NCBI GenBank assembly: GCA_903868655.1
Contig: CAIPWG010000294.1
Span: 1-6,070, forward strand
Length of the DNA: 6,070 nt
Reading direction: 5' to 3'
From: an uncultured Sphingomonadales bacterium
GTDB lineage: Bacteria > Pseudomonadota > Alphaproteobacteria > Sphingomonadales > Sphingomonadaceae
The position numbers were made by a program, and so were the translations under genes. Each line of letters opens with the position of its first letter. The first letter of the stretch is position 1. The notes beneath the pieces are model-generated. The model saw only the letters and a list, made by a program, of their open reading frames with translations, was not told the origin of the DNA and ran no database searches. Below, piece by piece: positions 1 to 6,070 of the stretch.

Positions 1-285
1 GAGCCCGAAAGGAAACGGTTCCTCATGCACATTGGCCAGGCCGTAGCTCTTGAGCTTTTCCATCGCCCAGGCTTGGGCCTTGTGCTGGTTTTCCGAATTG
101 GTCAGGCGCGCTCCGATCCCGTCGAACAGAGCCGAGGCGTTGTTCATCACTTCACTGTGCTGCAACCCCTCGTCGATAAGCTTTGCGATAACCGGGTCCG
201 ACGCAGGCTCGGCATGGACAGACAAGGGCGGCAGGACCAGGGCGAGGCCCAGAAGCGAACACCCAACTTTGCGCAAAGCCATCAT
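1..285 (-). CDS. M28-family metallopeptidase, N-terminal part (runs off left edge)
   Basis: The 95 visible codons begin with a classical Sec signal peptide: a basic start (MMALRK), a hydrophobic stretch at about residues 8-22, and a likely signal peptidase I site after Ser-Val-His-Ala (residue 25). The mature part contains a run of the type SEVMNNASALFDGIGARLTNS followed by an amphipathic helix and YGL-NVHEEPFPFG (residues 44-94). This resembles the N-terminal lead-in of secreted bacterial M28 zinc aminopeptidases/carboxypeptidase Q-like enzymes, which usually carry 'IG-RLTGS' there. The zinc ligands and catalytic residues lie beyond the window, so activity cannot be judged. Tandem ATGs sit at 285 and 282; the first lies 6 bases after the purine-rich GAGGAAAG and is preferred. 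The gene is divergent from gltX. Signal peptide and open frame are seen directly; family assignment rests on N-terminal resemblance only. Confidence 0.72.
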   Translation of the reverse strand, partial: MMALRKVGCSLLGLALVLPPLSVHAEPASDPVIAKLIDEGLQHSEVMNNASALFDGIGARLTNSENQHKAQAWAMEKLKSYGLANVHEEPFPFGL

Positions 286-291
286 CGTTGT

Positions 292-299
292 CTTTCCTC
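292..299 (-). promoter_or_regulatory. Ribosome binding site of the M28 peptidase gene
   Basis: Read on the minus strand the sequence is GAGGAAAG, followed by 6 bases and then ATG at 285. The GAGG core fits the anti-SD end of 16S rRNA and its spacing favours the first of the two tandem ATGs. It contrasts with gltX on the other side of the same intergenic region, which has no such site. Confidence 0.65.
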
Positions 300-346
300 A
301 AAAGTACCGAATGAAACCAGCGTACACATCATGCCGTTCGGCGCAA

Positions 347-359
347 CGCCAGACTGGCG
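347..359. repeat. Perfect 6-1-6 inverted repeat in the divergent intergenic region
   Basis: The arms are CGCCAG and CTGGCG around a single A. It lies between the divergently transcribed peptidase gene and gltX, and its right arm coincides with the place where a -35 element for the proposed gltX promoter would fall. It could be an operator for a dimeric regulator or a chance GC-rich palindrome. No regulator is encoded nearby in the window. Confidence 0.35.
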
Positions 360-388
360 CACAGCCGTCGACACGCTATAGCACCGCC
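354..388 (+). promoter_or_regulatory. Putative gltX promoter giving a leaderless or near-leaderless mRNA
   Basis: A TATAGC hexamer at 377-382 resembles a -10 box (four of six matches to TATAAT). CTGGCG at 354-359, 17 bases upstream, is a weak -35 candidate (three of six matches to TTGACA). Six bases separate the -10 hexamer from the gltX ATG at 389, so initiation at the usual distance would start the transcript at or within a base or so of that A. There is no SD-like sequence just upstream of the ATG, which fits a leaderless start. The prediction is by eye only. The palindrome GCTATAGC (375-382) would read equally well on the other strand. Confidence 0.35.
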
Positions 389-1717
389 ATGACCGTCGTG
401 ACCCGCTTCGCCCCTTCGCCCACTGGCCGCCTGCATGTCGGCAATATTCGCACAGCCTTGCAAAACTGGCTGCTGGCCAAACGCCACGGCGGGCTGTTCC
501 TGCTGCGTATCGACGACACCGATGCGGCGCGCAGCCTGGAAGACCATGTCGTGGCAATCCGTGCCGATCTGGCGTGGCTGGGCCTCCATCCTGACGGCGA
601 AGAGCGACAGTCAGCCCGTTTTGACATTTATCAGACGGCGTTCGACCGGCTGATCGCGGCGGGCCGCGTCTATCGTTGTTATGAAACCCAGGGCGAGCTC
701 GATCTGCGGCGCAAAGTGTTGCTGTCGCGCGGATTGCCCCCGATTTACGATCGTGCTGCCTTGGCCCTGACCGAGGCCGACCATGTCGCAAAGGCCGCCG
801 AGGGCCAGGCTCCGCACTGGCGCTTTGCGCTTGACCACGACACCCCGATTACCTGGGACGATGGCATTCGCGGGCCCCAGCAGTTCGATCCGCGCCAGAT
901 GTCCGATCCCGTGGTGCGCCGCGCCGATGGATCCTGGCTTTACATGCTGCCGAGCGTGATCGACGATATCGCGATGGGCGTGACCGATGTGTTGCGCGGC
1001 GAAGATCATGTGTCGAACACCGCAACCCAAGTGCAGATGTTCACCGCGCTTGGTGCGCCGGTGCCCCGGTTTGCCCATGCTGCGCTGCTGACGGGCGCCG
1101 AAGGTAAACTGTCCAAACGGCTGGGCGCGCTGGGCATGGCCGATTTGCGCGACGCCGGTGTCGAACCCGAAGCGATCGTTGCGTTGCTGGCCCGGCTCGG
1201 CACGTCGGACCCGGTCGATCCGGCGCTCGACAGCGATGCGCTGGCGGCCGCATTCGATCTGTCGCGGTTTGGCCGCGCGCCCGCGCGGTTTGACGAGGCC
1301 GAGCTTGACCGGATCAGCGCCGGGGTGATCCATCGCCTGGGCTTTGCCAAAGTCGCCGATCGCCTGCCCGAAGGTATGGACGAAGTGGTCTGGCTGGCGA
1401 TCCGCCCCAATCTGGCGCGGGTGTCCGAAGCTGCCGACTGGTGGCAAGTCATCAAGGGGCCGATCGCTGCCCCCCCGGTCGATGACGAAACACGCGCGTT
1501 TCTGCGCGAAGCGGCAACGGTGGCCACTACGCTCGACTGGGCGGGCGACCCGTGGAGCGCGTTGACGTCGACGCTCAAGGATACGACCGGGCGCAAAGGC
1601 AAGGCACTGTTCATGCCGCTGCGTCAGGCCCTGACCGGGATGGACCACGGTCCCGATATGAAGGCATTGCTGCCCTTGATCGGGCGTGAAGAGGCATTGG
1701 CGCGGCTCAACACCTGA
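389..1717 (+). CDS. gltX: Glutamyl-tRNA synthetase (glutamate--tRNA ligase)
   Basis: This class I aminoacyl-tRNA synthetase attaches glutamate to tRNA in the cytoplasm using ATP. The 442-residue product opens with TRFAPSPTG and the HIGH-type motif His-Val-Gly-Asn at residues 16-19, followed by LRIDDTD (39-45), which is typical of the glutamate-binding pocket. LRGEDH is at 202-207 and the KMSKS equivalent is Lys-Leu-Ser-Lys-Arg at 240-244. The C-terminal anticodon-binding part has the GRKGKALFMPLR-ALTG block (401-417). GluQ-RS/YadB proteins are about 300 residues and lack this C-terminal part, so they are excluded. The enzyme is somewhat shorter than the usual 470 or so and lacks the cysteine cluster of zinc-binding GluRS, with a single Cys at residue 97. 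Alphaproteobacteria often have two GltX copies, and this could be either. The frame is open back to about position 50, but family homology begins at the ATG at 389. Confidence 0.95.
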   Translation: MTVVTRFAPSPTGRLHVGNIRTALQNWLLAKRHGGLFLLRIDDTDAARSLEDHVVAIRADLAWLGLHPDGEERQSARFDIYQTAFDRLIAAGRVYRCYETQGELDLRRKVLLSRGLPPIYDRAALALTEADHVAKAAEGQAPHWRFALDHDTPITWDDGIRGPQQFDPRQMSDPVVRRADGSWLYMLPSVIDDIAMGVTDVLRGEDHVSNTATQVQMFTALGAPVPRFAHAALLTGAEGKLSKRLGALGMADLRDAGVEPEAIVALLARLGTSDPVDPALDSDALAAAFDLSRFGRAPARFDEAELDRISAGVIHRLGFAKVADRLPEGMDEVVWLAIRPNLARVSEAADWWQVIKGPIAAPPVDDETRAFLREAATVATTLDWAGDPWSALTSTLKDTTGRKGKALFMPLRQALTGMDHGPDMKALLPLIGREEALARLNT

Positions 1718-1722
1718 ATGCG

Positions 1723-1742
1723 GGCCGCGCTTACGCGCGTCC
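1723..1742. terminator. GC-rich hairpin between convergent gltX and yqgE
   Basis: CGCGC (1726-1730) and GCGCG (1735-1739) form a 5-bp stem around a 4-base loop. After one mismatch the stem gains two more G-C pairs (1723-1724 with 1741-1742). On the minus-strand RNA the loop is GUAA, a GNRA-type tetraloop containing most of the yqgE stop codon. No T-run follows on either strand, so it is not a canonical intrinsic terminator. It may still act as a shared 3' end or stability element for both transcripts. Confidence 0.35.
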
Positions 1743-2291
1743 GGTTGCCGCCACCAGCTGCGCAGGGTCGATGCCCTCGTTCTGCCAGGTTGCCCGCCAG
1801 CGCGCCTCGACCGGCGTGTCGAACAAGATCCCGGCTTTGCCCGTCGCGGCATACCAACCGTGCTGGCGCATTTCGCCATCAAGCTGCCCCGCGCCCCACC
1901 CGGCATAGCCAAGCGCGATCAGCCAGCGCGACGGGCCGCGCCGCTCCGCAATCGCCCGCAGCGCTTCGAGCGAGGCCGACATGCTCCATTCGCATGACAC
2001 CGGCAAAGTGCCCTGTGCCGTCCAATCGGGACTGTGCAGCACAAAGCCGCGCTGTTGTTCAACCGGCCCACCGGCATGGATCGGAGCATCCGGCAGGTCC
2101 TGGCGATCGATACCCAGATCGGCCAGGAGCCCGTGCAACGTGACCCCGGGCAGGATATCGCCAAAGCCGACACCCAGCGCGCCATTGGCATCGTGCATGC
2201 ACATCGCAATCACTGCACGATCAAACCGCGCATCACCCATGCCCGGCATGGCCAGCAGGATCGATCCGGATAAATAGCGCGCCTCGGTCAT
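1731..2291 (-). CDS. yqgE: YqgE/AlgH family protein (UPF0301, DUF179)
   Basis: The 186-residue product matches the YqgE/AlgH family over its whole length. It has YLSGSILLAMPGMGD at residues 6-20, then an FDRAVIAMCMHD-NGALGVGF strand region, the family block GGPVEQQRGFVLH, and LGYAGWGAGQLDGE near the C-terminal third. Length is normal for the family (about 185-200). There is no signal peptide or membrane segment, so it is probably cytoplasmic. The name AlgH comes from alginate regulation in Pseudomonas, but no biochemical activity is established and none should be assumed here. The ATG at 2291 is chosen; an in-frame GTG at 2300, directly after a TAA, would add three residues. Neither start has a good SD site. 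The gene follows glnD by 38 bases on the same strand and may depend on read-through from it. It ends 13 bases from the end of gltX. Confidence 0.9.
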   Translation of the reverse strand: MTEARYLSGSILLAMPGMGDARFDRAVIAMCMHDANGALGVGFGDILPGVTLHGLLADLGIDRQDLPDAPIHAGGPVEQQRGFVLHSPDWTAQGTLPVSCEWSMSASLEALRAIAERRGPSRWLIALGYAGWGAGQLDGEMRQHGWYAATGKAGILFDTPVEARWRATWQNEGIDPAQLVAATGRA

Positions 2292-2329
2292 CGCCCGCAC
2301 TTACGCTGCATGGCGCCGAATGCCAAACC

Positions 2330-5092
2330 TCACGCGGCTGCCTTGATCACACTTTCCCCGGCGGCCTCAATCAGGCGGCGTTCGATCGTGCGTCGTCGGG
2401 TATCGCCGGTGACTTTGCTACCCAGCACATCGGTAACATAAAACGTATCGACGGCGCGTTCGCCATAGGTCGCAATATGTGCCGAATGGACGATCAGCCG
2501 CGCCTCAAACAGCGCACGCGCCAAACGGCTGAGCAGCGCCGGACGATCGAGCGCGCCGACTTCGATTACGGTAAAACGATCGGATGCCGCATCGTCAAAA
2601 ATGACAATCGGGTGGAAATCAAAAGCTTCGGCACGCGGCCGGGCCAACGGGCGCGCGGCCAGTTTGGGCGACAGCTTGACTTTGTTGGCCAGCGCGTCGG
2701 CAATCGCGGTTTTCAGCCGACCGATCTGGCTGTCTTCGTTCAGAGGCCGCCCCAGCGGGTCCTGAACCAGAAAATTGTCGACCGCCACGCCATTGCGCGC
2801 CGTATGGATGCGCGCGTCGATGATATTGCCGCCTGCCACATGGATGCCGCCCGCGATACGATAGAACAGACCCGGGTGGTCCGCCGCAATCACCGTGACC
2901 AGCGTCGCGCCGCGTGCTGGGTAATAACGCGCTTCGACCGACAGCGGTTCGTCGAGCGCGATATCGAGCTGTTGCAGGTTCAGCGCGATTATGTCTTCGG
3001 GTTCGGCAATCCAATAGGCATCGATCAACTGACGCCCGACCGTGCCGATCAGGGCATCGCGTTCCTTCAGTATCGCGGCCACCGCTTTTTTCTTGGCAGC
3101 AATACGCTCCGCCCGGCCATATTGCTTGTGCCCCAGCCGCAGCACTTCGTGGGCGGCAACGTACAGATCGCCCAGCAATTGGCGTTTCCATGAATTCCAG
3201 ATGCCGGGACCGACTGCGCGGATATCGACGATGGTCAGCAACAGCAACAACCGCAAGCGTTCGACGCTTTGCACTTGTCCGGCAAAATCGGCGATCGTCT
3301 TGGCATCGGCCAGATCGCGTTTGAACGCGGTTGCACTCATCAACAAGTGCCAGCGCACCAGCCACGCCACCATCTCGGTCTCGGCCGGGCTCATTCCCAG
3401 ACGCGGGCACAACTTCATCGCGACGTCTGCGCCCAGCACCGAATGATCGCCCTGTCGTCCTTTGGCAATGTCGTGCAACAGGGTCGCGACATAGAGCACC
3501 CGGCGTGACACAATCTGGCCAATTACCGAGGTCGCCAGGGGATGCAGATCGCGTTCTTCGCCACGTTCGATCCGCGCCAGCAGGCCGATTGCGCGAATGG
3601 TGTGCTCATCGACTGTATAATGGTGGTACATGTCGAACTGCATTTGCGCGACAACGCGACCAAAATCGGGAATGAAGCGCCCGAAGACACCGGCTTCGCT
3701 CATCCAGCGCAGCACCGTTTCGGGGTCGCGGCGGCTGGTCAGAATATCCATGAACAGCTGGTTGGCACGCGGATCGCGCCGCACTTCGGGATCGATCAGC
3801 CCGGCATCACGATGCGCATGGCGCATCGTTTCCGGATGAATTTCCATGTTTTCGCGATCGGCCACATGGAACAGCTCGATCAAGCGCACCGGGTCTTTGG
3901 CAAAACAGTCGTCGCTGCCTGCGCCCACTTTGTCGGCGATGACGGCAAAGGCGCCGATTTTGCGCCCTGCACGCCGCCGCGCGCGCAGTTTCGCAAAAAA
4001 GCCCAACCGCTGGGTCGCCCACTGTTCGTCCAACTGCGCCAGAAACACCCCGGTCAGCGAACCAACCTGACGCGCATGCAGAAAAAACATCTGCATGAAC
4101 CGTTCGACCGCGCTCTTGCCCGGCCGGTCGGCGAAATTCATCCGGGTGGCGACTTCGCGTTGGAGATCGAAGGTCAGCCGGTCTTCGGGCCGATTGGTGA
4201 TCGTGTGCAGATGACAGCGCACCGCCCAGAAGAAATTTTCGGCGCGTCGAAACGCCCGGTATTCAAGCCCGGTCAGCAGTCCGACATCGACCAGTTCGGA
4301 CGGATCGCGCACTTTGTGGATATATTTGCCGATCCAGTACAACGCGTGCAAATCGCGCAGGCATCCTTTGCCCTCTTTCACATTGGGTTCGACGACATAC
4401 CGGCTGTCACCCAGCCGCTTGTGCCGCTCATTGCGCTCGGCCAGTTTCTGCGCGACGAATTCGCGCTCGGTCCCGGCAGCGACATCGGCCCAGAACCGCC
4501 GCTGCGCCTCTTCGTGCAAAGGCCGGTCACCCCACACATAGCGCCCTTCGAGCAGCGCGGTGCGGATTGTCACATCGGCTTTGGCCTGGCGCACCAGTTC
4601 ATCGAGCGATCGGCTCGAATGCCCGACTTTCAGGCCCAGATCCCACAGGAAATACAAAACCGCCTCGATCACTTGTTCGCACCAGGCAGTCGGTTTGATC
4701 GGCGTAACAAAGGCGATGTCGACATCCGAATGCGGTGCCATTTCACCCCGGCCATAGCCGCCCACCGCCACCATGGCGATGCGTTCGCCGGTGGAACGGT
4801 TGCGCGCCGGATAGACCCGCCCCACCACATGGTCGTGGATGATACGGATCAACTGGTCGATCAGAAACGCTTGGGCTTGTGCGCATTCGGTGCCGTGCGA
4901 AGGCTGCAATTCGAGCCTTCGCCCGATTTCGGCCCGGCCCTCTGCAAGGCTTTTGCGCAGCAGTTCAACAATCACTGGCCGCGCCTGCACAAGGCCGCTT
5001 GCGCCATGCGTGGCGGATATTGCCGCAATGTCATCGGCAAGCGCGCGTCGATCGATGATCGCGCGCTGATTGGCAATCCGGGGGAGCATCAT
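2330..5092 (-). CDS. glnD: Bifunctional [protein-PII] uridylyltransferase / uridylyl-removing enzyme
   Basis: GlnD senses glutamine and adds or removes UMP on PII proteins (GlnB/GlnK), which in turn control glutamine synthetase and nitrogen-responsive transcription. The 920-residue product has all family parts in order. The nucleotidyltransferase core is GGYGRGEMAPHSDVD at residues 111-125, with metal-binding Asp123 and Asp125. The linker includes NVKEGKGCLRDLH (237-249). The HD hydrolase domain runs from YTVDEHTIRAI (492-502) through LLHDIAKGRQGDHS (538-551), with the HD pair at 540-541. Two C-terminal ACT domains lie at about 729-800 and 840-912, both with glycine/ligand-loop signatures (ADHPGLFYRIAG and ALDRPALLSRLA). 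Both catalytic centres look intact and the length is normal for the family. Tandem ATGs occur at 5092 and 5089; the second is better spaced from the AAGGGGGG ribosome site. The gene starts 18 bases after the acyl-CoA synthetase stop, suggesting co-transcription. Confidence 0.97.
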   Translation of the reverse strand: MMLPRIANQRAIIDRRALADDIAAISATHGASGLVQARPVIVELLRKSLAEGRAEIGRRLELQPSHGTECAQAQAFLIDQLIRIIHDHVVGRVYPARNRSTGERIAMVAVGGYGRGEMAPHSDVDIAFVTPIKPTAWCEQVIEAVLYFLWDLGLKVGHSSRSLDELVRQAKADVTIRTALLEGRYVWGDRPLHEEAQRRFWADVAAGTEREFVAQKLAERNERHKRLGDSRYVVEPNVKEGKGCLRDLHALYWIGKYIHKVRDPSELVDVGLLTGLEYRAFRRAENFFWAVRCHLHTITNRPEDRLTFDLQREVATRMNFADRPGKSAVERFMQMFFLHARQVGSLTGVFLAQLDEQWATQRLGFFAKLRARRRAGRKIGAFAVIADKVGAGSDDCFAKDPVRLIELFHVADRENMEIHPETMRHAHRDAGLIDPEVRRDPRANQLFMDILTSRRDPETVLRWMSEAGVFGRFIPDFGRVVAQMQFDMYHHYTVDEHTIRAIGLLARIERGEERDLHPLATSVIGQIVSRRVLYVATLLHDIAKGRQGDHSVLGADVAMKLCPRLGMSPAETEMVAWLVRWHLLMSATAFKRDLADAKTIADFAGQVQSVERLRLLLLLTIVDIRAVGPGIWNSWKRQLLGDLYVAAHEVLRLGHKQYGRAERIAAKKKAVAAILKERDALIGTVGRQLIDAYWIAEPEDIIALNLQQLDIALDEPLSVEARYYPARGATLVTVIAADHPGLFYRIAGGIHVAGGNIIDARIHTARNGVAVDNFLVQDPLGRPLNEDSQIGRLKTAIADALANKVKLSPKLAARPLARPRAEAFDFHPIVIFDDAASDRFTVIEVGALDRPALLSRLARALFEARLIVHSAHIATYGERAVDTFYVTDVLGSKVTGDTRRRTIERRLIEAAGESVIKAAA

Positions 5093-5101
5093 GCCCCCCT
5101 T
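5080..5101 (-). promoter_or_regulatory. glnD ribosome binding site within a start-codon hairpin
   Basis: On the minus strand AAGGGGGG (5101-5094) precedes ATGATG (5092-5087). TAAGGGGG would pair with the anti-SD end of 16S rRNA with one G-U wobble, at 2 bases from the first ATG and 5 from the second. The five G at 5099-5095 can also pair with five C at 5084-5080. Two further pairs (5094 with 5086, 5093 with 5087) form if U5085 bulges out, leaving AUGAU as the loop. Both the ribosome site and the start codons would then be inside one strong hairpin. The folding is reasoned by eye. Confidence 0.45.
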
Positions 5102-5110
5102 ATCGCAAGA

Positions 5111-6070
5111 TCACTTTACAGTCTCTGCCCATTCGCGCTGGTATTTTTCACGGAGCGCCCGTTTATCCACTTTTTCGGTGCCCAAACGCGGTAAATGCTC
5201 GCTAACTTGCCAGAATTGCACTGGAATTTTGAACGGCGCAATGTGTTCGGCCAGAAACGCGCGCAAGCTTTCGGCATCGAGCATGACCCCGGGCTTGGCC
5301 AAGTATACCGCCGCCGGAATTTCCCCGTAAAGCTCGTGCGGCAGGCCGAACACGCTCGCCTCGGCAATGCCGGGGTGGGCATAGATCGCGCTTTCAACTT
5401 CGATACAACTGATGTTTTCGCCGCCGCGGATAATGATGTCCTTCTTGCGGTCGACGATGAACAAATAGCCGTCTTCGTCCAGATAACCCAGATCGCCGGT
5501 ACGGAAATAGCCATCGGGCATGATGGCCGCACGCGTCGCTTCGGGATTGTCCCAATAGCCCAGAAAATTGCAGACGCTGCGGATCGACACTTCGCCGACC
5601 GCGCCTTGCGGCAGGGCATGCCCATCATCATCGAGGATCGCCAGATCGACCAACGGGCGCGATGCGGTGCCCGTGCTGCCCGGCTTGGCCATATAGTTTT
5701 CATTGAAATTGCCGCAGCCGATGCCGTTTGTTTCGGTCAGGCCATAGCCGAGGATCGGAAAGGCATGGGGCAATTCGCGGCGGATCCGGTCGACATGGTC
5801 GACCGGGCGCGGTGCGCCACCCGCAGCAAAGGTCACACATGTCGACAAGTCAAAGCTGTCGCGATCGGGATGCGTCGCGATCTCGAAGCTCATCAGCGGC
5901 ACACCCACGAAATACGTCACACGTTCGCGCTGAATCAATTCCATTGCGGTGCGCGCATCCCATTTGGCCATGATCACCAGCTTGCGTGCGATGGCAAAAG
6001 ACTGGAGCAGCACCGGCACTTCGCCAGTGACATGGAACAAAGGCACATTGACCAGCGCACAAGGCTGCGA
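5111..6070 (-). CDS. AMP-forming acyl-CoA synthetase (ANL superfamily), C-terminal part
   Basis: The 319 visible residues are the C-terminal part of an adenylate-forming acid:CoA ligase, which activates a carboxylate with ATP and transfers it to CoA. Motifs in order, numbered within the fragment: NVPLFHVTG (8-16), the YGLTETNG adenylate motif (109-116), YFRTGD with ribose-binding Asp193, the hinge block DRKKDIIIRGGENIS (207-221), and the mobile C-terminal domain ending in LPRLGTEKVDKRALR. Lys300 (codon 5171-5173) is the expected catalytic lysine. The residue before it is Glu instead of the usual Gly; Thr-Glu-Lys variants occur in some acid:CoA ligases such as the CaiC type. The substrate cannot be told: a fatty, branched or aromatic acid is possible. 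The N-terminal part, with the P-loop, lies outside the window, and the frame is open to the right edge. The stop is 18 bases upstream of glnD. Confidence 0.92.
   Translation of the reverse strand, partial: SQPCALVNVPLFHVTGEVPVLLQSFAIARKLVIMAKWDARTAMELIQRERVTYFVGVPLMSFEIATHPDRDSFDLSTCVTFAAGGAPRPVDHVDRIRRELPHAFPILGYGLTETNGIGCGNFNENYMAKPGSTGTASRPLVDLAILDDDGHALPQGAVGEVSIRSVCNFLGYWDNPEATRAAIMPDGYFRTGDLGYLDEDGYLFIVDRKKDIIIRGGENISCIEVESAIYAHPGIAEASVFGLPHELYGEIPAAVYLAKPGVMLDAESLRAFLAEHIAPFKIPVQFWQVSEHLPRLGTEKVDKRALREKYQREWAETVK

Noticed and set aside
256..285. Possible lipoprotein signal in the M28 peptidase (Cys at residue 9)
   Set aside because: The Cys is preceded by Lys-Val-Gly at the very start of the hydrophobic region, which does not fit a lipobox. 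A signal peptidase I site at residue 25 fits better.
50..388. In-frame upstream extension of gltX with 113 extra residues
   Set aside because: The extension crosses the oppositely oriented peptidase gene and the intergenic region. GluRS homology starts exactly at the ATG at 389.
611..1912. A 433-codon minus-strand open frame antisense to gltX and into yqgE
   Set aside because: It is a shadow of gltX. The composition is Arg/Gly/Pro/His-rich with no domain, and it overlaps the real yqgE in another frame.
2292..2329. Possible hairpin between glnD and yqgE (TGGC ... GCCA)
   Set aside because: The stem is only about 4 bp with a 7-base loop and no T-run, too weak to call as a terminator or attenuator.
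2477..3193. A 238-codon plus-strand open frame opposite the glnD 3' half
   Set aside because: It is antisense to the ACT-domain part of glnD and has no family resemblance, so it is explained by codon bias.
3542..5194. A 550-codon plus-strand open frame antisense to glnD and the end of the acyl-CoA synthetase
   Set aside because: It lies opposite a clear, full-length glnD with intact motifs. The translation shows no recognisable domain. Long antisense frames are expected opposite GC-rich, codon-biased genes.

Overview
The window is GC-rich chromosomal DNA with compact, strongly codon-biased genes. Protein signatures point to an alphaproteobacterium, most likely a sphingomonad. That placement is an inference from the style of GltX, GlnD and YqgE/AlgH and from the lack of a Shine-Dalgarno (SD) site before gltX; no rRNA or other decisive marker is present. 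I see no rRNA, tRNA, insertion sequence, CRISPR array, phage gene or sign of recent transfer. The region reads as ordinary housekeeping sequence, not an accessory island.

Layout from left to right: (1) the first 95 codons of a secreted M28-family metallopeptidase, on the minus strand and running off the left edge; (2) a divergent intergenic region of about 100 bases; (3) gltX, glutamyl-tRNA synthetase, on the plus strand; (4) yqgE/algH, on the minus strand and convergent with gltX across a 13-base gap holding a GC-rich hairpin; (5) glnD, the PII uridylyltransferase/uridylyl-removing enzyme, on the minus strand; (6) the last 319 residues of an AMP-forming acyl-CoA synthetase, on the minus strand and running off the right edge. 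The last three read in one direction, acyl-CoA synthetase, then glnD, then yqgE, with gaps of 18 and 38 bases, so they may be co-transcribed.

Functionally the genes are loosely connected. GltX charges glutamate onto tRNA. GlnD senses glutamine and modifies PII proteins, which set glutamine synthetase activity and nitrogen gene expression. The acyl-CoA synthetase activates a carboxylic acid, probably for beta-oxidation or aromatic/fatty acid breakdown. YqgE/AlgH has no settled biochemical role. The peptidase probably acts outside the cytoplasm.

No candidate for an undescribed system was found. The points worth a second look are small-scale regulatory structures: a possible leaderless gltX promoter with an overlapping perfect dyad, a hairpin that would bury the glnD start codons and ribosome site, and a hairpin with the yqgE stop codon in its loop.
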